From: Farysia itapuensis
Lineage: Eukaryota > Basidiomycota > Ustilaginomycetes > Ustilaginales > Ustilaginaceae
NCBI GenBank assembly: GCA_023212645.1
Contig: JALBYC010000029.1
Span: 62,001-126,000, forward strand
Length of the DNA: 64,000 nucleotides
Direction of reading: 5' to 3'
The notes beneath the pieces were generated by a model that saw only the letters and a list, made by a program, of their open reading frames with translations, was not told the origin of the DNA and did not search any database. The first letter of the stretch is position 1, and each line of letters opens with the position of its first letter. This document shows positions 11,401-22,200 of this stretch, in pieces. Position numbers and translations under genes: made by a program.

Positions 11401-12082
11401 GTGCTTTGTGCCTGCTGATCGCGCAACACTGCCAATTCCAGACGCAATGTTGAGCTTGCTCACGCACGAAGAGGATCCTTCTCAGAATCTGTCGACGTTT
11501 GCAGCTGAAATGCGCACGTCGGCATTCATCCTGAGCGTCGCAACGCCGCGCTCGCTTATTCTTCTCGACGAAATGGGTCGAGGTACGAGCCCTGACGAGG
11601 GATGTGCCATGGCAGCGGCGATTAGCGAGGAACTAATTGCAGCTAAACGCAGCACGGTGTTTTTCGCCACGCACTTTGCCGAGCTAGTCGACGGCCTCGA
11701 CGGGCGAGAGGGCGTTGTGTGCCAGCATCTCCAAGTCACTGTGGGCGAAAGAAGCGATGCGGATCTGGTGTTCCATCACAAGTTGCACCTTGGGCCTGGG
11801 CTGAACTCGCACTACAGCCTGCAGGTAGCCAAAATGATGGGCTGCTTTAGCCCAGAGTTCTTACAGCGGGCGGAGCGCGTTGCTGCAAGTGAGGGTGCAC
11901 GCAACGACAACGCCCGCATCACGGATGAATTAGTCCTGCAACGCCGACGAATCCTGCGCAAAACAGCAAGCGAATTGCGGCGAGAGCTGCAACACGGCGA
12001 CGAAAGTGAACCAGGCGCACTACTGGAACGCCTGCATGCGCTGCAACTGGCGACGGGAGACTCACTTGCATCGACATACTGA
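8409..12082 (+). CDS. MSH4: MutS homolog 4, meiotic crossover factor (13 exons)
   Basis: Exons: 8409-8853, 8912-9202, 9264-9480, 9517-9698, 9770-9841, 9903-9958, 10019-10199, 10260-10312, 10361-10480, 10543-10610, 10670-10859, 10925-11038, 11093-12082; all phases agree and give 992 residues with no internal stop. Recognisable segments: NYVCAILENRGIGREVG and FADTPTYVRTI (N-terminal domain), VAKKYYLLSALAALFEY, TPMGRRLLKTNILQPLT (core), SEAISLLDMIVSF, then the ATPase: Walker A TGPNMSGKST, DEMGRGTSPDEG, FFATHFAELVDG. The MutS mismatch-recognition domain I is absent, as in Msh4. Msh4-Msh5 clamps stabilise joint molecules in class I meiotic crossovers. Intron 5 (9842-9902) is GC-AG and intron 3 (9481-9516) is only 36 bp. 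Kozak context GCCACCATG at the start. Confidence 0.92.
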
Positions 12083-12158
12083 TATTGATCAAAGAAGGGC
12101 AGACAATTGCTGTTGTAAATTTTAGGCAGAAGTACTAGTACAGGATGAACGCGATAAG

Positions 12159-12619
12159 CTAGATGAGAAGTCGCTCGATCTGCCGATGAAACAGGAGAGC
12201 CGGGTCAGTAAGGTGTATTGTACGCAAAACAGGGCGGGCGCGGCAGGTGTCGGACTTACAGCAAGCTTGACGGTCTGGATCTGGCTCTGGAGCTCTCGAG
12301 CCTCGTTTGTGGTGACTGAGGCAGACACGACGGGGCGGGAGACACCACATGCACGGCCAAGAGCTGTCTTGGAGGGCACAAAGATGTAGGGCACGTTCTT
12401 GTCCTCGCACAGCAGGGGCAGATGAAGGACAATCTCGATGGGCTCTACGTCGGCGGCCATGACGATGAACTCGCAGATACCACGGTTGAGCGTCTTTGTC
12501 GCCTCGTTGGCGCCCTTCTTGAGCTGCTTGTAGTGACTAGCCTGCTGAATGAGGTCTAGAATCTGGTTGGTGAGCGTGGCATCAGCCAGAGGGAAAGCCT
12601 TGGGGTTAGGAGCAGACAT
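12159..12619 (-). CDS. SNU13: Snu13 (15.5K), L7Ae-family RNA-binding protein
   Basis: Two exons: 12260-12619 and 12159-12179; the 80 bp intron runs GTAAGT to CAG and the last exon encodes only IERLLI plus stop. The product is 126 residues, the normal family length, and starts [17 protein letters not shown]. The L7Ae core is clear: [52 protein letters not shown]. Snu13 binds kink-turns in U4 snRNA and box C/D snoRNAs, acting in the tri-snRNP and in rRNA methylation. The gene is convergent with MSH4, leaving only about 76 bp between their stops. Confidence 0.96.
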
Positions 12620-12941
12620 TGCAATGGAGTTTTTTTTGCGAAGTAGAACGGTGGGATGAAGAGATAGAGACCTCACGCCAATCGGAAGAAGGGATCACGG
12701 GTCAGTTGGTGGTGGGAAGATGGTGGATATCTGCTCAGCGGTACTCGACGTTGAAAATCTCGACAGCCGAGAAGAAACTTTGTCCAACTTGGCCTAATTT
12801 CCCTGCTTTGTCATCCTTTGGTAAGCAATGCTCTATTTATAAGGCATGATAGGGTCCGTGCTGCCAACCTCCACACTGTGACTGTGAGTGTCTGAGTCGA
12901 TTACCAATGCATCCGCACCACCACTTCTACACACACACACC
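12620..12941. promoter_or_regulatory. Divergent promoter region with TATA-like element
   Basis: 322 bp between the divergent SNU13 and mitochondrial-type gene. TATTTATAAG at 12834-12843 sits about 100 bp before the rightward start and is a good TATA candidate. A CA-repeat (ACACACACAC) directly precedes the rightward ATG. Confidence 0.45.
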
Positions 12942-13835
12942 ATGTTGAGCCGCTTTACTCTTACCAGCAGCGCAGGCGCTCTGTCTGCTAGACGCGCATC
13001 GGCTATCTATGCGCGGGCTTACAGCGTACCTAACAAGCCTGAACTGAAGCGAGAAGGTCCGACGGCCAACAAGCACGACCCTGCCAAGTTCGACGACGGA
13101 CGCGACGATACTCTGTACCAGAATCAGGCAACCAAGCACAAGGCCCTGAACGAAGACTTCCCCAACAAGCCGCTGCAAGACACGGAGAAGCCCGAGAAAG
13201 AGATGCCAGCAGGCCAAGGAGGTGCGTTTGCAGACCACCGCGGCAAAGGTAGCCTCTCGCAAGACGAGGGCATAAAGGGAACTGAAGAAGCGGCAGAGAC
13301 CAGAACAGGAGCGAGGATCGGCCAGACTGTCAAAAATGCCGCATCCTCCCTCTTTGGAGGTGAGGGCTCCTCTCGAACATTCTCTACCCACGCCGTGCTT
13401 CGTGTCTCCGAACCAGTGCCTCCCAAGAAAGGTCTTGCGCCCACTCAGGGTGATCGTAATTCGCCGTCATCCTCGGACAACGGAAGTTTGAACCAGCATC
13501 CCGGCTACACCACCACGGATGCACCCATTGACTCGTCTCACCCGTCAGAAAGGCCAGCGCCTGACGAAGGTGCTGTGCCTTCATCGTCTGTGGATAATGC
13601 ATCTACCAAGGCTGCACCCCCGCACCCAGCCGTACACGACATGGCCGACGGCGCAAACCAACCCGGCGCCGGCGCTGATGCTAAGAAGCCCACAGATCGA
13701 ACTCAGAAAGTCTGGGGCGCCAATGCCCGCTCTGCCCAATTCAACCCGGGCGAGGGCAAGCGCAAACCTCTCGTCGACGGCGGCTCCAACGAAGGCGGCT
13801 TCAAAGACAAAAAAGGCTCAAAATCACGCACTTGA
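12942..13835 (+). CDS. Disordered protein with mitochondrial presequence, function unknown
   Basis: Single exon, 297 residues. The N-terminus MLSRFTLTSSAGALSARRA followed by AIYARAYS is Arg/Ser/Ala-rich without acids, a typical mitochondrial presequence with a likely cleavage site near residue 30. The rest is hydrophilic and low complexity (Lys, Asp, Gly, Pro, Ser), without a fold I recognise. A second presequence-like stretch, SSRTFSTHAVLRVSEP, occurs midway. The ATG at 12942 is the first in frame (only a GTG lies above). Several phrases such as DDTLYQNQATKHKALNEDF look LEA-like, but I do not assign a family. Confidence 0.65.
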   Translation: MLSRFTLTSSAGALSARRASAIYARAYSVPNKPELKREGPTANKHDPAKFDDGRDDTLYQNQATKHKALNEDFPNKPLQDTEKPEKEMPAGQGGAFADHRGKGSLSQDEGIKGTEEAAETRTGARIGQTVKNAASSLFGGEGSSRTFSTHAVLRVSEPVPPKKGLAPTQGDRNSPSSSDNGSLNQHPGYTTTDAPIDSSHPSERPAPDEGAVPSSSVDNASTKAAPPHPAVHDMADGANQPGAGADAKKPTDRTQKVWGANARSAQFNPGEGKRKPLVDGGSNEGGFKDKKGSKSRT

Positions 13836-13944
13836 TTCCCCTCCCCATCTACTCAAACACACACCGCACACACATGGAGCACAGCATCGTGATGTACAAG
13901 TTCGTCGGTATAATTAAACAATGTTTCTGCCAATAGGTACATAT

Positions 13945-16900
13945 CTACAGTCTGGGGTCGAAGAACGCCACGCGCTCTTTGAGTGTGGCGTGGTGTCCGA
14001 TGGGACGCGCTGTTGAGAATGCCGCCGACGTCGGGCCCAGGGGGATGGAAGCGGCTGCTGGGCTACTGTTGTTAAAGCTGTTGCTCTGTACTAGCCCGCT
14101 GTTTCCGACGGGGCTTGGCGCAGCGGGCAGGGTGAAGCGCTTTCGCTCGACCAACCCCAAATGGGCGGTGGTGGAGAGCGGTGGGAGCTGTGCGGTGAAG
14201 ATCTTGGTGGGCGAGGAGGGGTTGCTCGTGCTCATCGTCGATGCGGGGGCGGGGAAGCGCTTTGCGTGCAGTTTGTTGGGCGAGATTCCCCCCGGACTTG
14301 CCACCAGCGTGGCGTGCGACGAGATCGGACTGTCAAACGACGTTTTTAGCGTAGACGAGAGGGTCGTCGCCACAGAGTCCGTGTCGAAATACTGGAACGA
14401 CTTGAGCTTGATCGTTTCCGACGCGTAATCGGTGGCGTTGTCCGTACTGTCCTTGGTGTTGTCGTGTTCGGTGTGGTGGTCTTGGAGTGCGGGTGCATGG
14501 TCGGTGAGCGGGGTGAGCGGTCCGGCAACGCTGTTGCTCTCACAGCTGCTCTGCGAGGCTGTCTTATCCAGGGCCGGCGCCGCCAGCAATCCGCGCTCTC
14601 CTCCGATCGACGGCGAGTTGGAGCTTGGCTGCCACTGCGAACTCCAAACCTGCGCTGAGGCGTAGTCGTCCGTCGAGCTTACGGGCAGGTCCATGTCGCG
14701 CTCGCTTACGTCTCGCTGAGAGTGTCGCGAGGCTACCTGCTCATCACCCTGCTCCTCATCCGCCATGCTGCTGGATGCAGAACGGGACGAGGTAGGGCGT
14801 GCTCCTTCCATCAGCGCTTTGAGACGGTTCTCGACCGACACCTCGCGTTTAAATCCGCCAGCCTGTTCACTGCTGCTGGCCGAGATTGACGGTGCACTTT
14901 CCTCGACATGCCCCGGGTCTGCAGCTGGTACTGGCGAGAGGCGAGTCTGCGCCAGCGGTTGGCCAAGCACGGAAGTGTACCTCGGTCGCGCCCCGCTCGG
15001 ACTGACACTTCGCACCGGCTCAGACTCTCGTTCGTGCTGCTGTACGGACTCTGGCGCGCTGATCTTGTCCGACACTTGCCTCGCCGCTTCCCTCTGGGGC
15101 GTCACTGGTTCTGCCCGACTCTGACGCTGCGGTTGCTGATGACTTTCCGCAGGGGCAGCGACATTCGCTTCCATCGCAGGCTGGCGGCGTGCAATGTCAG
15201 CTACCAGCTCTCGCCCTAGCTTGAGCTCGTGCGTAGCCGCGCGGAGCTGACCGATCTCGTGCTTCATCAGGTTGGTAATCTGACCAACCCAGAGCCGCAT
15301 CTGTTCCGGCTGCTGGCTCTGTTTGGCACTGAGTCCTCCGTTGCGCTCCAACTCGTTCAAGCGCGTCTCGAGACATCGGACGAGCGGCACAGAGTATCGC
15401 TCGAACCGGTAGAACCGCTGCATCATTTCCTGCAGAGCGTGCGGGAGCGGCATGTCGAGAGGCATGGGACCAGCGCCGGGGGATAAGTCGCCGGGCTTTG
15501 GCCCGGCAGCGGAGGCGGCGGCGGGCGAGCGGGTTGGCGTGGTCGGCTCCGGCACGGATTGACGAACAATCTGGTGGGCACCACTGGGAAAGCGCTGTCG
15601 TGCCTGATCGCGCGGCGACGCACTCACGTCTTTGGTCGGTGTCTGCGGCCCACGAGCTGATGCTGCTGCTTGTGCTTTGAGTGCAGCCTCGCGTTCGGCC
15701 TGGATCTGCTCGCGTGCCATCTGTCGTGACCGCGTCTCGTGTATAATCATCTGAGCCGGCGTAAGCCGCTCCTGAAGCTGAGACAGACCGTCCTGTGGCT
15801 CCATCTCGGAAGGCGAGAGTACCGGGATGGGCTTGCGCCCGGGTGGACTCTTGCGACGTTCGTGCTCATGTTCCGCCGACGCCCGTTCGAACTCTTCTTG
15901 ACGGGAAACGGGCGATGTCGGGGTTCGAGCCTGACGCTCATGCTGTAGGCGTTCCTGTTCGACAATTTGCTGAGCTTGTCGCAGCGACTCAATCTTTTGA
16001 ACTCGCGCTTCTTCTTCAGCGTCGTCGTTGTACGGACGTGGGTCTCGAGCCCAGTCGGAGCGTTGTTCGGGCATGTGAGACTGTTTGTCGTTGGGCGAGC
16101 GACCAAATACGCCCTTGAGCCATTTGCCAGCCAACCCGCCAGCGTCAGCGGGCTGCTGGTCGTTGTTCGAATCACCGGCCATAAAGTTGGACAGGAAGCT
16201 TGGGCTGTGACCACCTGGCGACACCGTGCCGAAGGGCGATTCCGAGCCCGCATCGAAAGCCGGCGCGACATGGCTATCTCGGTGCGGTCGGTGCGCACCA
16301 AACGTGTCCGGGGCTGGAATCCGACCAGCTGAAGGTGCAGACATGGGGGATGAGGAAAAGTGCGGTGGCTGAGCGGTCGAAATCGGACTGCCTGGGAACT
16401 GCCGCGGGCCGGCCATGCTCTGCGGCCGAGCTGAGCTGGAGAAGGAGGCGCGGTTGGGTTCCGCGTATGGTTGATGTTGGGTTTGAGCCTGGCTTTGTGG
16501 GCCCGGAGTGATGCGGGCTACCGGCTTTCTGGCGCTTGGGCTTTCACCGCGACCTGAAGGCGAGTGAGAGGTGCGTGGTGAACGGCCTCGATCCTGAAGA
16601 CCCTGCTGGAAACCGCGCGCTGTGATGTTGCCGGGACTGGGCGAACGTTGCTGCGGCGGCTTGGGTCGAGGTGCAGGCTCGCCGTGGAAGGGCTCCCGTC
16701 GGCCATCGTTGAAGGAGTGAGCCGTACCGTAGCCAACTCCACCTCCAGGTCCGCCGGGAGGGACACCAAGCGACGTAACGGCGGGCAAAGGCTTTGAGCG
16801 AGACCGTCTGTACATCAACCTGGATGGTGCGCTCGGATCGTCGTTGTCAGAGTCCGAATCTTCAATAGCCATACGTCTGGCTGGAGATGAGTCGTGAGTT

Positions 16901-17193
16901 CGCTGATTTTGAGCCGGTGGCTTTCCATCGGGCGAGGAAGGGAGCGATACACCGCCTGGCTTCTTGATGACGCTGCGAATCACGAAACTGGAGCCAGTCT
17001 GACTCGGCTGTTCCGAGGCTCGACGAGATCGGTTGTCGTAATCTAGGGGTGCGTTGTAGTAGTCTTGGTCATAGCTAGCAGGATTGGGCGAGGAGGAGCG
17101 ACTGCGATTGAACGACCACAGCTTGGACGCAGTAGCAGACACCGCTGCCGCCGCACGTCCTGCTGGCGACGCTGAACGGTCTCGATACGACAT
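13945..17193 (-). CDS. Large disordered protein, function unknown
   Basis: Single exon, 1082 residues from the ATG at 17193 (MSYRDRSASPAGRAA); the only upstream in-frame start is a GTG. Almost the whole protein is Ser/Pro/Gln/Arg-rich, with many SP sites. Two parts look ordered: a Glu/Gln/Arg-rich, probably coiled-coil stretch around VQKIESLRQAQQIVEQERL, and a helical block with FYRFERYSVPLVRCLETRL and LWVGQITNLMKHEIGQLRA in the centre. The very end (LKERVAFFDPRL) looks like a conserved tail motif. I recognise no family. Such proteins in fungi are often cytoskeletal or polarity scaffolds, but that is a guess. Confidence 0.75.
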   Translation of the reverse strand: MSYRDRSASPAGRAAAAVSATASKLWSFNRSRSSSPNPASYDQDYYNAPLDYDNRSRRASEQPSQTGSSFVIRSVIKKPGGVSLPSSPDGKPPAQNQRTHDSSPARRMAIEDSDSDNDDPSAPSRLMYRRSRSKPLPAVTSLGVPPGGPGGGVGYGTAHSFNDGRREPFHGEPAPRPKPPQQRSPSPGNITARGFQQGLQDRGRSPRTSHSPSGRGESPSARKPVARITPGPQSQAQTQHQPYAEPNRASFSSSARPQSMAGPRQFPGSPISTAQPPHFSSSPMSAPSAGRIPAPDTFGAHRPHRDSHVAPAFDAGSESPFGTVSPGGHSPSFLSNFMAGDSNNDQQPADAGGLAGKWLKGVFGRSPNDKQSHMPEQRSDWARDPRPYNDDAEEEARVQKIESLRQAQQIVEQERLQHERQARTPTSPVSRQEEFERASAEHEHERRKSPPGRKPIPVLSPSEMEPQDGLSQLQERLTPAQMIIHETRSRQMAREQIQAEREAALKAQAAASARGPQTPTKDVSASPRDQARQRFPSGAHQIVRQSVPEPTTPTRSPAAASAAGPKPGDLSPGAGPMPLDMPLPHALQEMMQRFYRFERYSVPLVRCLETRLNELERNGGLSAKQSQQPEQMRLWVGQITNLMKHEIGQLRAATHELKLGRELVADIARRQPAMEANVAAPAESHQQPQRQSRAEPVTPQREAARQVSDKISAPESVQQHERESEPVRSVSPSGARPRYTSVLGQPLAQTRLSPVPAADPGHVEESAPSISASSSEQAGGFKREVSVENRLKALMEGARPTSSRSASSSMADEEQGDEQVASRHSQRDVSERDMDLPVSSTDDYASAQVWSSQWQPSSNSPSIGGERGLLAAPALDKTASQSSCESNSVAGPLTPLTDHAPALQDHHTEHDNTKDSTDNATDYASETIKLKSFQYFDTDSVATTLSSTLKTSFDSPISSHATLVASPGGISPNKLHAKRFPAPASTMSTSNPSSPTKIFTAQLPPLSTTAHLGLVERKRFTLPAAPSPVGNSGLVQSNSFNNSSPAAASIPLGPTSAAFSTARPIGHHATLKERVAFFDPRL

Positions 17194-17585
17194 TGCTGCG
17201 AAGGGGCAAAAGGGCAACGAAGTGGGAGAAGAACGTGATGGTGTGTGGGAGAGAATGCAAAGAGATGCAGCAGGAACTGGAGTAAAGCACGGGATGAAGC
17301 CCTGCGTGCAAGCCCTGCGTGCGATCTGCACCCGCACTAGAAGTTGAGGGTAAGACGTCACCAGACCCCGCCCCACTCTCTACACGATCTCGGTGTCGCC
17401 AAGGACGACACTTTGTGCAGCTGTCAAATTCGTAGATGTTTGTGCCTTTGCAACTCAATTCAATTTTCAGGGGTAAATTCTGTCTCGCGCCAAACCCCTT
17501 TTTCGTGCAGGCGTGTCTAGGTCACGTGATGAGGCTGAAACTGGTCTAACAAACTCGCCTCCACCTTTCCAACAACGCCACAACC
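17194..17585. promoter_or_regulatory. Divergent promoter region
   Basis: About 390 bp between two divergently transcribed genes. No coding frame is supported. A CACGTGA hexamer-type site (about 17522-17528, GTCACGTGATG) is present, matching the core bound by bHLH factors. Confidence 0.4.
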
Positions 17586-19136
17586 ATGCTGCCAAGTGAG
17601 GACAGTTGTGCTGTACTTACAGTGCAGGATGTCCGCTTGACGAAGACAGCATGCGAATCGGCACGCAAAAGCGGCATAGCGCTTGCCGAAGCTGACTCCC
17701 CACTGTTCCATATACAGTATCGACGTAAGCGCACAACGCTAAGTGTGCACCTCAGACTTTCCAAGAACAGGGAAGCTTCTCGGTTGCAGTTAGACGAGCC
17801 TTTTCACTCCGTTTGTCAAGTCAGCAACGGCGAGCCAGATGTAGGAGACAGCGAGTGGAAGTGCGTAGCACAACTCGACAATCTGCCTCCTTGCGAAGAT
17901 GGACCATCGAAGACGCTCTTGCAAGCCAATGGCAGTCTCGCGGTCCCAGGTGGCTTATGTCATCCCCACATCCATCTCGACAAGTGCTTCTTGCTGGACC
18001 GATGCAAGATCTCTGATGGCACGTTTGACGAAGCCATGACAGAGACAGGCCGTGCCAAAGCGGAATTCAATTACGATGATCTGATGGCTAGGGGGAGACG
18101 GCTTATCCGTGCCTCGATCTCGCACGGCGTGACCGCTATGCGTGCGCACGTCGAAGTCGATCCTACAGTGCAGCACCTGTGTGTCAAAGCAGGGATAGCA
18201 CTCAAAACCGAGTTTTCGTCAGTGTGCGACATTCAGCTGGTTGCCTTCGCCCAAGATCCGCTGTTCTACCCGAAAGATGAGGCCAAGGAGAAAGACATGA
18301 CGGACCTGCTCGAAAAAGCCGCATCCATGCCCGAGATTGACGCCCTGGGCTCAGCGCCCTACGTCGAAAGCGCAGACGATGGCTCAGAAAAGCAAATCGA
18401 GCGACAGCGTCGTAATCTTTGCCAAATTCTCAGTCTAGCTGCGCGGAACGGCAAGGATGTCGACCTACATCTTGACTACGACTTAGATCCGAGTAGCGAG
18501 TCACTAGTACCGTACGTGATGGAGCTGACCGCCGCCCATACATGGAAGGTCGGTCGGCGAGCTCGAAGAGTGACGCTTGGTCACTGCACAAAGCTTTCCA
18601 CATTTTCAGAGCCACAACTGAAGGAGATACGCACGGCGATGGAGTCTATCCCAAGCTTCGAGGACGGGAAGAGACTACCGTCACCGATCAGCTTTGTAGG
18701 TCTTCCACCGAGTGATGTCTACATGCAGGGCCGAGCACAGCCGTACGCCTCGCGCTCACGAGCTACCCTACCCCTGCTGAAACTCGCAGACACTCTTGAC
18801 GGCGCGTTCTGTGCAATGGGCGTCAACAATGTCGCCAACCTCTTCACCCCGCAGGGCGACGCCGATCCTTTAGCTCTGCTCCCCTGGGCAACCGCTCTGT
18901 TCCAGGACGCAACCCAGTCCGTCCGTCTGCTCAGCTTCGTCTCCACTCAGGCGCGCTACGCAGCAGGAGTAGATGATCACCCCGTCTCTCTGTGGAAAGA
19001 CCTGGTTGTCTTAGACACCGCCCAGTCGGAACAATCAGCAGTCCTCGCTCCCCCCTTCGGACGCGTCACCATCAAAAACGGCCGCATCGTAAGCCAACGC
19101 AGCGTCCACTCACAAACCCTCACCACCTCCAACTAG
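17586..19136 (+). CDS. Cytosine deaminase-like amidohydrolase, with changed active-site residues
   Basis: Single exon, 516 residues. The layout follows bacterial cytosine deaminase CodA: the metal motif PHIHLDK (residues 127-133), SHGVTAMRAHVEVD, DIQLVAFAQDPLFYP, HLDYD (295-299), TLGHCTK (340-346), YMQGR (379-383) and GVNNVANLFTPQGDADPL. Compared with CodA as I remember it, the catalytic Glu of HCDE is replaced in HLDY, and the metal Asp of GHDD is Asn in GVNN. It may act on a different substrate or be poorly active. It looks like a fungal subfamily of Amidohydro_3 rather than a degraded copy, since the frame is intact. Confidence 0.75.
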   Translation: MLPSEDSCAVLTVQDVRLTKTACESARKSGIALAEADSPLFHIQYRRKRTTLSVHLRLSKNREASRLQLDEPFHSVCQVSNGEPDVGDSEWKCVAQLDNLPPCEDGPSKTLLQANGSLAVPGGLCHPHIHLDKCFLLDRCKISDGTFDEAMTETGRAKAEFNYDDLMARGRRLIRASISHGVTAMRAHVEVDPTVQHLCVKAGIALKTEFSSVCDIQLVAFAQDPLFYPKDEAKEKDMTDLLEKAASMPEIDALGSAPYVESADDGSEKQIERQRRNLCQILSLAARNGKDVDLHLDYDLDPSSESLVPYVMELTAAHTWKVGRRARRVTLGHCTKLSTFSEPQLKEIRTAMESIPSFEDGKRLPSPISFVGLPPSDVYMQGRAQPYASRSRATLPLLKLADTLDGAFCAMGVNNVANLFTPQGDADPLALLPWATALFQDATQSVRLLSFVSTQARYAAGVDDHPVSLWKDLVVLDTAQSEQSAVLAPPFGRVTIKNGRIVSQRSVHSQTLTTSN

Positions 19137-19208
19137 AATGAGAGAGACAATCTGGAGATTAAAGAGTGCATGTAGTAAATAGGGAATGTGTGTGTGGATT
19201 AGAAGTTT

Positions 19209-22200
19209 CTAGAGGTCTAGATCGTCATCCGGATCCTCCTCGTCTTCGTCGTCATCCTGTTCGGGCTCGAAGAAGATGGTAGCGTTACCAGTGGAGCCGC
19301 GTGCTGCAGATGTTTGTCCGTCGTTCTGGTGGTATGCGTACGGGAGGGGCACCGTCTCGCGCCGCTCTCGCTGCTCTTCCGTCTCGGACAGATTAAAGGG
19401 CAGGGTAGACACCATGGACCAGTGCGGGTTATCACCGGTGCCATTGGCACTGTCGGAGCCGGCACGCTTATTGGTCGCATCGGCTGTCTGTCGATGATCT
19501 GCCATGTCGAGGGGCACAAGGTGCAGCCGATGCGCGGACGACACGACTCCAATCAGCTCTTCGAAAGACTTGCCGTTTCGAGCCTGATAGCGCAAGTCCA
19601 GAATCGCATACCCCGTTTTGGAGTCATTGAGCACATCCGCAAGGGAAATGACGCCGGCAGGAGCGGACGACTGACGTGCCTGCTCTGCAACTGTTATGGA
19701 CAGCGATTCAAACGCGCAGCTTTCCGAAGTCCACCATCCGGGCGCACCACCGCCAGATTCGTAGTTGGGCACTCCGAGCGGGCCCCTGCTCGCAGTATTG
19801 CGCAGCACGTCCCAGAAGCGACCATCAACGCCATCAGTGGCCTCCTTCTGCACGTCAGCAAGCAAGAAATCGTCTGACAATTGCGCAGACAGTGCTGCCC
19901 AGACCGCCGGAGAGGTGGAGGGTGCTTTGAGGCCGTAGTTCTTGACCACATAGCGGAGTACTGCCGGGGGATGCATCTTGGCTGTCAGCACAGTGCCGGC
20001 GCTCGCCGAATCGCCTTGAGAGGTCCAGATCAGGGGCGAGTGTAGGCAAGCCTGCAAGTCGCCGCTGTTAGTCTCAACTCCAAGCACAAGGCGTGAGTAG
20101 GCGCCAATCTTGCCCAGCACTTCGCGCACGAATCGGCTCGCGTCTGCAACTCGGCTGGTAGCGTCGGGCACAAGTGCTTCGAGCGAGTCGACCAAGACTG
20201 TGAGTTTCGCATTCTGACCAAGAGAGTCAATGGCACTGCCAACTCGAAGAAGCAGGCCTTCCATGCTGTTAATTGACCGCGCTTCTTCGTACACATTGTG
20301 AAGGTCGGTCGCATCAATCGTTCTGACCTGCTCGGCCGATGAACCATCGAGATACGTGCACGGCCAACGCAATGTCGTGATGAGTAGCACCGGATGCTGG
20401 CGCTGTGCGGCCCGGACGATCAGTTCACGCACCGAGCTCGTGGCTGATTGCACAGCCGAATCTTGCAGAATGACAAGTTGTTTGCTGTGACGGTACGATG
20501 CTGAGCTTTTGAGCACAGCGGCAGTGCCCTCGCTAGGAACGATGGCAGCGTCGTCCAGCAGTCCTATACCCAGAGAAGGGGTGCTGGCCGGTCCGCTACG
20601 GGTGTTTGTCTGAGTGGGTTTGGACGAAAAGGATGTGGTGCGCTGATTGCCCGCGCTGTCAGAGAAAGTTGCAGACTGCTTCGTCGATGCAAGGGGCCAA
20701 GTCGTTGCTGCGTCATGCTGGCTCATGAGCTGGTAGTCTACCAGTCCTTGAGCGACAGCGAGGACCTGATGGGGCATGAAGACGCCGTGGCGCCCCTGTT
20801 CTTCATGCCCGAGCCGAAAAAACGATGACGAGTGCTGCAGAGTTCGATCGCTTGGCTTTACTGTGTCAGCGACACTGCAATTTTCATAGGAGCGAGGGGA
20901 TACTGGCTCTGCCTCATCGGCGCTTGCACCGGACGTCGACGAAGGAGTGTGAAGAGATGACCCAGAGGAAGCAGTCAAATTGTTGCTGTGGCTCGTGTGT
21001 GACAAGGCGCTGCAACGAAGCATTTCTGTACCGGCCGCGGCATCAGCGTCGACGCCCTGTTCTGTGTCAGAGCTGTCATCGGCTTCATCTGCCCGCAATT
21101 CGTTTCCCGAGCGGTCAGCGTCCTGGGCAGAGGCAGTGTCGAGCGGGATGGATTGCTCATGCTTCGCGTCGTGCTCGTCAAGGCATCCAAGGTGCTCGGC
21201 TTCGTCTTCCTCCAGAGCTTCGAGCTCAAGTCGCAGCTCGTCAGCCTCACGCTGCATGCTGCCCTTGAACTGTCGAAGAGAGTGGATGTACTCGACCTGG
21301 TCAAAGTTGTCAAAGAGCTGCGGTGATTGCCAGCGAGCGTTCGACTCGTGGTAGGCTTTGAGCCAGGGATGCTGAAGCGCTTCGTCTGCAGTGAGGCGGT
21401 GATCCGGATCCCAGGTGAGAAGCTTGGAGATTAGATCAAGCGCGTCGGCATCGGCGTCAGGATACAAGTCGCGCAGGGGAACGGCTTCCTGGTCCGGCAG
21501 CGACTTCATGTAGGTCTTTGCACGTTCTGAGCCGATCTTCTCGATGACCGCGTCAGAGGGAGAGCCGAGTACGCTGTGAATACGCGCAATCTGATCGACG
21601 TAGTCCTTTCCGGGGAAGATGGGCTTTCCGGCGATGAGTTCAGCAAGGATGCATCCAACGGACCACATGTCGATTTCGGCTCCGTAGCCTTCGCGGAAGC
21701 AGAGCATGACTTCGGGCGCACGGTACCAACGTGTGGCCACGTACTCGGTGAGAGGACCACCTGGGTAGTTGAGTCTACGCTGTTTTCCTTTGATATCGGC
21801 CTTGTAGAGTTGAAGGTGTAGGTCTGAGGTGGGCGATGCAGACTGTGAGTGAGACTGTTGCAGATTGGCCGTTGCGGGTGCAGACATTTCGATGTCGTGT
21901 GAGCTTGAGCTGCCGCGTCGATCTGAAGTGTCAGAGTCGGAGTGTGAGTAAGAGTGGTCGGCGTAAGCGCGTGCAAGGCCAAAGTCGCAAATTCGAAGTG
22001 CACAGTCGGCATTGACGAGTAGATTGCCTGGCTTGAGATCGCGATGTACGATTCGTGCGGCGTGCATGTAGCGAATGCCTCGCAGGATCTGAGCCATAAA
22101 GTATTGCAGATGGGCGTCAGAGAGGGACTGGCCAGAGCGAATGATCTGCGAAAGGTCCGCCTCGCTTGCGGAGAGGACAAGGTAGATTTCGGAAAAGTTG

